NCBI GenBank assembly: GCA_964609775.1
Contig: CAZSSJ010000001.1
Span: 1-64,000 of the forward strand
DNA length: 64,000 nucleotides
Direction: 5' to 3'
DNA from: CAZNUP01 sp964609775
GTDB lineage: Bacteria > Patescibacteriota > Microgenomatia > JAMCZE01
The position numbers and the translations under genes are program-made. The notes under the pieces were generated by a model that saw only the letters and a program-made list of their open reading frames with translations, did not search any database and was not told the origin of the DNA. Of the stretch, positions 27,767-37,800 are shown in pieces. Positions within the stretch are counted from its first letter, which is position 1, and each line of letters starts with the position of its first letter.

Positions 27767-27796
27767 TTTGAAATTTGAAATTTGAAATTTGAATTG
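27765..27796. repeat. AAATTTGA tandem array between atpD and atpC
   Basis: Four to five 8-bp units (AAATTTGA), then more diverged AT-rich sequence up to the epsilon gene. It separates beta from epsilon by 127 nt, unusual inside an operon. Confidence 0.7.
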
Positions 27797-27893
27797 AATT
27801 TTTAATTTTCTAATGGCTCAAGGTTTAAAGCATTGAAAATTGAATCATTTGATATTGATTTCAAATTGAAAATTGTAAATTTCAAATTGAACA

Positions 27894-28163
27894 GTGGATA
27901 CTTTACAAGTTCGGATAGTCTCGCCGAAAGGTGAAGTTTTTAAGGGTGAGGCGACGGCGGTGTCGTCGAGAAATTCGGTGGGAAATTTTGACATTCTTCC
28001 CCAACATGCTAATTTTGTGACTTTGGTGAGGAGCGAGAAGATTGTGGTCAGGCTAATTTCCGGAAAGGCAGTGGAATTTAAATATGACCTGGCAATTGTG
28101 CACGCGGGTTTGGGAAAGGTGGACATTTATACCGACGTTCCGGAGGAAATGACGGCGAAGTAG
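27894..28163 (+). CDS. atpC: ATP synthase F1 subunit epsilon, short form (89 aa)
   Basis: The N-terminal beta-sandwich is present (LQVRIVSPKGEVFKGEATAV, GNFDILPQHANFVTLV, VDIYTDVPEE). The C-terminal helical hairpin that inhibits ATP hydrolysis in many bacteria is missing. GTG start; no good ribosome site is visible. Confidence 0.85.
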   Translation: MDTLQVRIVSPKGEVFKGEATAVSSRNSVGNFDILPQHANFVTLVRSEKIVVRLISGKAVEFKYDLAIVHAGLGKVDIYTDVPEEMTAK

Positions 28164-28630
28164 GTTTTGACTTCAGACGGCAAAGAGACAAGATTTTGGC
28201 TACAGGCTTCTAGGGTGGCCGGGTGAGGAGAATTGGAGACGAGGCGAGATTCTTATGACGAGATGAAAAGACGGTTCGAAAGGTAAGTTGGCTGATGCAA
28301 ATTGAGATGGTTTGATAGATGTGATATGAGCGGTTAATTTACCTTTTGTTTGAGAATTTGAAGATCAATCTTGGCAGGGGTTGGGGTTTAGGCAAAAGAG
28401 ATTGGGAAAAAGTGGTAAGAGGTCAAAGGGCCTCATGTTTGGGCAAATTTTGGGCCAGAAAGAAGGTGTTTCTCCGAAGGATTTCTTCACTATAACTTAT
28501 TCTCCAGGTTTAGGAGATGACATTAAAAATTGCCGAGGCCCGAGGGGTTTTGAGAAAAAAGGAAAGCGGATCGCATAAATTTTCATCAGTAAAGTTGGAT
28601 AGGAAATGAGTTCTAAGTGAATCTAGTATC
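28164..28630. other. Long spacer after the atp operon
   Basis: About 470 nt without a convincing gene. A 65-codon frame (28381-28578) has no ribosome site and no recognised motif. Nothing else assigned. Confidence 0.5.
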
Positions 28631-28660
28631 TTGACAAATCTGGGTAAATCTCTTTATTCT
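28631..28660 (+). promoter_or_regulatory. Promoter of the giant fibre gene
   Basis: TTGACA (28631-28636) and TATTCT (28655-28660) with an 18-nt spacer. Predicted start near 28667, giving a leader of about 135 nt. Confidence 0.6.
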
Positions 28661-28715
28661 GATTATGTGAAAAGTTTTATTAGTATGTGTCACGAATTAA
28701 ATTATTTAATTTGCA

Positions 28716-28781
28716 GCCCCACGACGCTCATGTTTGCGCCATGCACTACGTGTATGCTCGCAAGCAATCGCTTTGCGGGGC
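28716..28781 (+). promoter_or_regulatory. Structured leader RNA just before the giant gene
   Basis: Nested pairings: GCCCC (28716-28720) with GGGGC (28777-28781); TTGCG (28734-28738) with CGCAA (28759-28763); ATGCAC (28741-28746) with GTGTAT (28750-28755). The stem ends ~20 nt before the GTG start and could control translation. No known riboswitch family recognised. Confidence 0.4.
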
Positions 28782-28802
28782 AAGGCCTGAGAAACTGCCA
28801 GA

Positions 28803-31800
28803 GTGGATAGGAACAAAGCAAAGGGAAAGTACAAGAAGCTTTTAAAGATCGGCGAGGCTGCGGCTGTTCTTGGCGTTTCCATTGACACGCTGCGCCGGTG
28901 GGACCAGGAAGGCAAGTTGAGTTCAATTAAGACCCCCGGGGGGACGAGATATTACTCCCTGGGCGATTTGCGCAAGATTAACCCTGAAGTCGGGGAGATT
29001 ATCAAAACAGAAAAGCAGGAAAGGGCGTTTGACCTGACAGCTCTTTCTGAGGAGGCGAGGCGGGAATATTTGGAAAGCCCGATTGGAAGCCGGGGTGGCC
29101 AGCTTGCTCGACCAGGTCAGTCAAAGCGCATCAGTGGGGTCAGTTACCCGAGTCAGGTGGCGAAAGAAGCAGAGGCTGGGCTTCGAGCGAGAAAGCTGGC
29201 CTTGGGGGCGGCTTTGGCTGCAGTTGTTATAGGGTTGGTAGCGACTGGGGTTGTGGCGCTTCGAGGGACAGGATTGTTTAGGGGGGATTTGGTGAAGACC
29301 GGGAGTGAGAGGGAAGGTGCGGGTGAGGTTCTAGCTATTACCGCAGGGAAGAGCTTTTTGGAGATCGGGGCGGAGACGGTGTTTAAGGATCGGGTCGACT
29401 TTGGCGGTTCGGCCGACGGCTTTTCCGTTTTTGGGGGAGACACGGTGTCGCGGCGGCTGACGGTGACGGGGGCGGATGTGGCCTTAGACCAATCTCTGAC
29501 GGCATCGTCTTCGCCGACGTTTGCTTCTTTGAAGCTTAGCGGGACGAGTGATCAGATTGTGGTTGGGGGAAACGGAACGCTGACTTGGACACCAACGGCG
29601 GCGCGGACGGTGACATTTCCCGACGCGACTGGAACGGTTGTTCTGGACACGGCCACTCAAACCCTGTCAAACAAGTCACTTTCCGGATCAAGTAACACCT
29701 TCACGAACATTCCGAATTCGGCGCTGTCGAACTCGAAGATTACCATCAATGCGGGAACAAATCTGGGAGGCGGAGGGGATGTGTCCTTGGGATCGAGTGT
29801 AACCATTGACCTGGATGACGCTATTTCCCTGACGTCGGCGACTTTTTCCGGGACGCTGGGGGTCGGGGGAACGGCTTCGGTCGGCGGGCAGATCATTCTT
29901 GACGGAGCGACCGCGGAGATTAACGCCACGAATAACCGGCCGCTGGACTTGGGGTTTGAGAACACCGGGGCGGTGCGGTTTTTGAACTCGACCAACTATG
30001 TTGACAGCAATAATAACTTGTATATCAACGGAGTGTTGGTCGCGGGGCCGACGACACAAGGTTATTGGCAGAGGAATTCCGGGGCTTTGGCCCCGACGAA
30101 TATTACGGACTCTTTGGTCGTCGGGGGGACGGCGACGGCGTCGGGAAAGTTTCAAGTCTACGGACTGTCGGCTCTTAATCCGGTGGCGAGCATTTCGGGG
30201 AGTTCATCGAAGGCCGCGTTCATCGTAGATAACACTGTTGGGGATTTGTTTACCGCTTCCTCCTCCGGCCTCAACCGTTTTGTGATTACCCAGAATGGAA
30301 ATGTGGGGATTGGGACAAGCGCTCCGGCCTATAAGCTCGATGTCAACGGGTCGACGAATATTGCTAATGGGTTGACGATTGCGGCCGGGAACTTGACTTT
30401 GACCGGGTCGCAGTCAATTGACGCGACGGGGATTTTGTCCATCGGGACTTCTAACCAAACATCGCTTCTTATCGGCCGGGTTGGGGCGCCGACGACGATC
30501 TACGGCTCGTCGGTGACGATCAGCTCGAGCACGTTTAGCTCCAATGCGGCGACGATTTCCGGGACGCTCGGCGTCGGGGGCGAAGCTTCGTTTTCGGCCA
30601 AAATTATTCTGGATTCGCCAACCTCGGAGATTAATGCCACGAACAGGCGCTATTTGGATCTGGGGTTCATGAACACCGGCGGCGTGCGCTTTCTTAATGA
30701 CACAAACTACATCACTCCGAGCGGGGATCTGTATTTAGCCGGCAGTTTGATCAGTTCCGGGACACAGGCGGGCTTCTGGCAGCGGCCGGCGAGCACCGGA
30801 GCCCTGGCCCCGATAAATATTACTGACTCACTGCTGATCGGCGGCACGGCGACAAGTTCAGCAAAATTTCAAGTCTATGGTCTCTCAGCGTTAAATCCGG
30901 TGGCGTCAATTTCGGCTTCGTCGGCAGTCGCCGGGCTCATGGTGGACAACACCGTCGGGGATTTGTTTACGGCAAGCTCATCGGGCTTAAACCGGTTTGT
31001 GATTACCCAGAATGGAAATGTGGGGATTGGGACGACGGCTCCAGTTGGACTGCTTGATGTCGCGGCAACGGCCCCCTTCGTTATCACTTCGGCGGGCCAG
31101 GTCGGCATCGGGACGACGAGCCCGGTGGGACTTCTTCATGTTCAGGGAGCGTGTGTCACGGGAGACACGCTGATTCGAGTCCGGCGTAGGAAGAAGAAGA
31201 AAAATGGTGACTGGGAAGATGAATGGCTTGATTTGCCAATTAAGCAGCTTAAGGCGGGGGATGAAGTGATGACACTGGATGAAAGGACGGGGGAGTTTAC
31301 TACCTCAGTGGTTCGGGAACTCATGGACAAAGGGATTAAAACGACCTTTAAACTGATGACCGCTGACGGCAAATCCATCCGGACAACAGCGGAACATCCT
31401 TATTTGGTGCAGGAAAGTGGCAGCCCGGACAGTAATTTCCTCTCTGGACTGACTTTTGCTTCAGTGAAAAAGATCTCCCAAGATTACTATTTCACTGTCT
31501 TGTCGGGCCGGAAGGTGGCTGTTAAAGCATTGGACGGCGAGATTGTGCATTTCACTAGCGAAGGGTTCTCTCATATTACTCACGAGAAGAAGAGCGAATT
31601 TGAAATAATGACGAGACTTTTTGCTCTGTCTAAAGTTTTGACGGTTCTGGAAACAGGTGTCAAAGTTTCTCAGAAAGACAGAAAGATCGTTAACGGCAAA
31701 GTTAATGATTATTGGACTTTGGAGGAAGTTGTTGAGGGCGTTTTAACTAAAGTTGTTGTCAGGTCGATTGAGGACGGGCCGAAGCAATTTTTGTCAGTTG

Positions 31801-34800
31801 TTTGGAAGGATAAGACTCCGGAAGCCACAAAAAATGTGGGGGACGTTGCCTCTCGCATATTGCAGCGACGTGGACGAATGGTTACGTCTCAACGTAGGGC
31901 CCACGAGAAGTTTTATACCACAATTCTGGCCGATTTGTCAAGAGGGGTCTGGGGATATAGAGGGATTTCCTTAGCGCAAGACTTAGTTTCCAAAAAGAAA
32001 TGGGTTAAAGTGCGGTTTTTGAAACCCGGCATGGAGATCGCTACTTTCGGGCCTGATGGCCGAATTTCCTGGCAGAAGATTGAGTCCATTGAGAAAGTGG
32101 GAGAGGAGCAGGTTTATGACATCGAAGTGGAAAACACTCACAATTTTGTGGCCGGGCACTATATAGACAACACCAACCAGAGGGCCCTAATTTCACAGGA
32201 AGGAGAGATTCTACTTCGTTATCTGTCTTTTGAACAAAAGGAAGCCGAGGAACAGGGCGATCATGACCAAAGCAAAACCAATTTGGAAACGATTGAAAAA
32301 TTCTGTCAGGTCAATCATGATTTTTTGCTCCAACTGTCCAAAATAACCGCCGACAGTAGACAAATTGTAGCCGAACCAATATTGCCTGTCAACACCCAGG
32401 CGTCCTTAATGGCGAAAAGTCCCAAGAGCAGTCCGGCTGCCAAGTCGATAAATAAGGAAGAAAAAATCTTGAGAACGGAAACCCTCATCGAGGAGAGTAT
32501 AGAAAAGGTGGAGAACCTTGTCAATCGTTACAGGAAAGGCGAAATTCGGTTCGGTGGCATTGTGGCGCATAACACGACGGGGAAGGCATTGGTGGATCTG
32601 AACTACACCGGGACGGATCAGGCAATTTTGACAGCTTCTGTTTCGGGGACCACGAAATTTGTCATTAACAATTCCGGTCAAGTGGGAGTGGGAACCGGAG
32701 CAAACAACAATACTTTGCTGGCGGATGTGGATTTGCGGACGCTGACGAACACGGTTCCGGTGGCTTCAATTGCCGGAAGCACGGGAGTGGCAGCCTTGGT
32801 GGTGGACAACGTTTCCGGGGATTTATTTACAGCCAGTAGTTCGGGTTTGAGTCGTTTTGTGATAGATAGGGGAGGGAATGTGGGGATTTCCTCGACGGCG
32901 CCGTCACAGAAACTGGACGTGGTTGGGGCGGTGCGGTTGGGAGCTAACGGGGGGGCCAATGACATTTTGAACACGACGGTTGGGGGAAGTGCCCCGAGCG
33001 GGGTTTTGTATTGGGGAAACAGGACGCTGTGTGACACTTCCGGCAACTGTTCGGGAGTCGGGGGGATTGTGGCCGGGAGCGGAGTCCAATATTACATTAG
33101 CAAATGGACTGATGCTTCCGGCACGACAATCGGCGATTCACTGCTGTATGACCCGGGCACGTCGGTGGGACTCAACACCACCTCGCCGGCGGCGATTTTT
33201 GACATTCGGGGCACGCAGGGAACTTCGGCTCTCTCCGGGACTTTGCCGGTGGCCAGCATTTCCGGGAAAACAAGTTTTGCGGCGGTGGTGGTGAACAACG
33301 ATTCGACGGTCGGGGACCTCTTCACGGCTTCGGCGTCGGGGTTAAGCCGGTTTGTCATCACCAATACGGGCAACGTGGGCATTGGCACGGCACTTCCGGC
33401 CCAGTTGCTCTCGGTCGCCGGGGCGATCCAGTTAGGGAGCGGTTTGGGAGCAAATGATGTTCTGAATACTGCTGCTGCCGGGGGGGTGCCGTCGGGACTG
33501 CTCTATTGGGGCAGCCGGGAAGTCTGTGATGCTTCGGGCAACTGCGCCGGAGTGGGCGGGCAGGTCCAGGGGACGGGAACCCAAAACTATATTACCAAGT
33601 GGAACAATGCCGGGGGAACGGCGATCGGGGATTCGCTGCTGTATGATTCCGGCTCGGCGGTGGGTCTGGGAACAACCTCGCCTTTGGGGACACTCCATGT
33701 GGTTGGGCAGTGCGTCGTCTCTGGCACAAGGATTCGGCGGCGACGCCGTCGCCGAGGCTATGGCGCCCGAGGGGCGGAAGAGTGGGTTGAGGAGGAAGTG
33801 CCAATTGAGGAGATTGAGCCGGACGATGAAATTGTGTCATTGAACGTTGAGAAGGGGCGGTTTGAGTGGCACAAGGTGGAAAAGACCCTTAATAAGGGGC
33901 TGCTTGCCGGGATGGCCCTTTCGACTTCGACGGGGAAGAGAATCGTGACCACGGGCAAACATCCATACCTGATGATCGACAAACCGGAAATTACTCAAGG
34001 GACTTTTGAGGTTGACCAATCGATTAAAGTGGAAGATTTGGGCAAGGCGACAATTGTGGGCTTTGCTTTGGGAAAACTGGCCTTTGCGGTGAAACTTCGA
34101 CAACAGGACAAAAAGTTGATCCGTAGTGGTTTTCAGAAAGCCGGTAAGGAAGATCTCTTTGCTCCTTTGACCTTTGCCAATGTAGTGGTTAATCTCTTCC
34201 GGGCGGCCCAGATCTATCCGGCTAGAATCGCGCTTGATGAAGAATACACCGGCTTTTTCGGGGAGATTAAAGATATTATTAAAAAGTCCTTCCCGGATGC
34301 AGAGGTTTTTGAGACTAATCTGAAAGATTCTTCAGCTGCTCATCAAAGGGTCTGGGCGGTCAACAAAGGGAGAGCGAAAGAGGATGTCCTCTTGGTTCTT
34401 GAGGGCGGAGAATTAAAAGAAAGGCCGGGAGTTAAATCAACTCTGAGCGGAAGACCTTTGCCCCTGAATGGTTACAGGGGGACCAGTCAACCCATCGGCC
34501 TTTACTATGGTGAATTCTATCACCGAGGGGCGAATTTGTCAACCCCTTCGACAAGCTCAGGGTTGATAGCGAGAAAGACCGAGCTATCAAGGGCTCGATG
34601 GGCCAAAGCTGGAGATATTAGGGTCGGTCAGTATGTGGCGACGGAGGATGGGTTTGAGAAAGTGACGGGGATTTCTGACGCCGGCCGGGTGCTGATGTAC
34701 GACCTTTCCGTTGCTAACACCCACAACTTCCTCGCCAACGGGATTGTGGCCCATAACACCGGGACGATGGCGATCGCGACGGTTTCGGGGGCGACGTCTT

Positions 34801-37800
34801 TTGCGGCCCTCACCGTGGATAACTCCGGCGTCGGGGATTTGTTTACGGCCAGTTCGTCTGGCTTAAACAGGTTCGTGATTACCCAGAACGGCAACGTCGG
34901 CATCGGGACGACGGCTCCAGTTGGACTGCTTGATGTCGCGGCAACGGCCCCCTTCGTTATCACTTCGGCGGGCCAGGTCGGCATCGGGACGACCTCGCCG
35001 GTGGGACTGCTGCATGTCCAGGGGGCGTGTGTGACGGGGGACACATTGTTGAAACGACGGCGTAAGAAATGGCGGACACGCAGGTCCGCCCCTACGGAAA
35101 TGGGACCGGATCCAGAAGGGGATGCTGAATCCACCAAAAAATCCGCTTACGCGGACTTGGTAAACCAGATCGGCTTGCTAAATGGCTGGCTTGATACCCT
35201 TACGGGTAATATATCAGATGGTGATGAAATTGTCAAGGATCAGATGGGCATGGACCTGCCGGGAGTTGAACCCGGTAGGCTTGGGGTATCAAGCCAGCCT
35301 AGCAAACCTGCCAGGCCCATGCCAATGAATAGTATAGCAGACGATGGTGACTATTACTGGGAAGATGTGCGGATTGATGAAATTGAGGCGGGGGATGAAG
35401 TGATGACCCTGGATGAAAAGAGCGGGGAGTTTGTAGCCAGCACGGTTAAACAATTGATGGTGATGGGGAATAAAAAGATCATTAAACTGACAACCGAGAG
35501 TGGAAAGACCATTCGGACAACGGAAAAACACCCTTATCTGGTCAAGGTCAAAGGAGAAAATCAGAAAACAGCCTTCGCTTTCATTGATGAAACAGGAATT
35601 ACACTTGATCCCGGCCAACACCATCTTGGGGTGGGGGCTCTTAATAAAAAGGAGGATGGTGCCTTAAAAGACACGTTTTGTCAAGGGGGAGGGAAGGTGT
35701 TTTGGCGTCAAGTTTCAACTCTCAAACCGGGAATGTTGATCGCGACAGTTGATGGCTTTGAGAAGATTATCAGGATTGAGGAACTGCCCGAGGAGATGGT
35801 TTATGACATTGAAGTGGAAAACACCCACAATTTTGTGGCCGGGCACTATGTCGACCAGGCTTCACAGACGGCGTTAAAAGCGGAGGAGGAAAAGTTTCTC
35901 TGTCTTTATCAACAAAACACGTTAACGAGAGAGTTTTCTCTTTTCGACCTTACCGAAGAAAATCCAAGCCAGAAAAAGGGCAATAAGCCCCAATCCAACT
36001 CCTATCCAGGCAGCGATATAAAATTGATCCAAAGTGGTGATCATATGTTTTCAAATAGCCAGTCTTCTAATTTGATGGCTATCCAGCTACAGAGCGTAGC
36101 AAAGATGAGGTTTGCTGTCAAGGCCAAGATGGGGTTGGACGAAGCGAATGATGCAAAAGCACCAAATATGAACCCAGTGGATAGGTTTGAGAGTATAGAT
36201 GAAACTACCTTGACTTGGCTAGGGCGAATATTAAAAGAAAACTCCATTAACTTGACTTTAGACGAAGCGCTTTGTCTTATCAATAAATATGAGTCTGGGG
36301 AAATTGTTTATGGGGGCATTGTGGCGCATAACACGACGGGGAAGGCCCTGGCGAATCTGAACTACACCGGAACCGATCAGGCAATCTTTACAGCTTCTCA
36401 GGGAGGAGTGTTGAAGTTTTCTCTTAATGGCATCGGAACAGAGCATACGGCTTCGGTGGCGGGGACAACGTCTAAGGCGGCTCTGATTGTGGACAACACA
36501 ATCGGGGATTTGTTCACGGCCTCGTCATCGGGCTTGGCTCGCTTTGTGATAACACAAAGCGGCAATGTGGGGATTGGGTCCGCCGCTCCCAGCGTCGCTC
36601 TGGATGTCACCGGAGCGGGGAAGACGAGTGGGGCCTTTACGGTGGGGAATAATTTGACGGTGACGGCCGGGGGCCTCACGGTGACGGCCGGGAACATTGC
36701 CCTGACGGGGTCGCAGACGATTGACGGGACCGGGACGCTGACAATTGGCGGCACTTCGCAGACGTCGCTGGCGTTGGGGAGGAGCGGGGCGCAGACGACG
36801 ATTTCCGGCGGGCCGGTGGTCGTCAACGGCGCTTCCTTTGCCTCGGCAGGGACAACGACATTCACCGGCGGGAATGTGGGGATCGGGACGACGACGGTGA
36901 CGGATTTTGCTTTGGAGATGGGCGGGAGCATCGGGCCGGTGACGACCGATCAATATGATTTGGGGTCGGCCGCTCTCGAATGGAATAATTTGTATGTCAA
37001 AAACATTATTTCAACGGGGACGACGGCCGGATTTTGGCAGCGGGCGTCGGGGGTGCTGGCTCCGCAGAACATTACAGACTCGCTGATTATTGGCGGGACG
37101 GCAACATCCTCCGGGAAATTCCAAGTTTACGGCCTATCGGCTCTTAATCCAGTGGCGAGCATTTCCGGGTCTTCGGCAGTGGCCGCGCTTATGGTCGATA
37201 ACACAGTGGGAGATTTATTTACGGCCTCATCGTCGGGACTAAATCGGTTTGTGATTACTCAAAATGGAAATGTGGGGATTGGGAGCACGGTTCCTGTATC
37301 ACGGCTTGATACAGGAGGAGGAACAATTTCACTTAATGGTGGGTGGTTGTCGAATGATGGTGGAGCTGAAGGTGTGTTTGTTAAAACAGACGGGAATGTG
37401 GGTATCGGGACAAGTGCACCAGCCTATAGGCTTGATGTCGTCCACACCACACCGACTGCGGCAAATGGCAGTGTGTCACCAGATCAAATAGGATTGAGGG
37501 TTAACAGGGCCCACTATGTTGGGACCCCTGGACCCTACCCTAATGCTGTTTATGGCGTTTTGGGTCAAGGCCAAGCAGGTCAGGGGAGTGCCAGTGTGTC
37601 TTATTCCAATACGGTGGGTGCTAGAGGTGTGGCTGGACAAGCAATTGTCAATGTTACGGGTGGTGCCAGTGTTACGGGTGCAAGTTCATTGTATGCGTTG
37701 AATGCTACGATTACTGCTGGAACTTTATCTAATCAATATGGATTATATGTTGAGTCGTTATCCGGGGCCTCCAACAATTATGGAGTTTATGTTGCTGGTA

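Larger units (their letters stand above)
35028..36332 (+). other. Intein 3 of the giant protein (435 aa), carries an antisense RNA unit
   Basis: CVTGDTLL after LLHVQGA, ends GGIVAHN before Thr (TTGKALANLN). Block B TEKH and block F VYDIEVENTHNFVAG are present. It lacks the B-F domain of inteins 1, 4 and 5. It has two insertions: ~270 nt near the N-terminus (35071-35340) holding a REP palindrome, a terminator, an antisense small RNA and a tRNA-like sequence, translated through in frame; and ~165 residues between blocks F and G. Whether the decorated intein still splices is uncertain. Confidence 0.75.

Noticed and set aside
28381..28578. 65-codon ORF in the spacer before the giant gene
   Set aside because: No good start, ribosome site or recognisable composition.
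35251..35318. Standard tRNA gene
   Set aside because: Acceptor and T-arm are perfect, but the central part is ~5 nt short with an 8-nt loop and no usable anticodon arm, so I call it tRNA-like only.
35100..35340. Treating this part of intein 3 as normal protein sequence
   Set aside because: The sister inteins lack it, and its bases are explained by a REP palindrome, terminator, promoter and tRNA-like sequence on the other strand.
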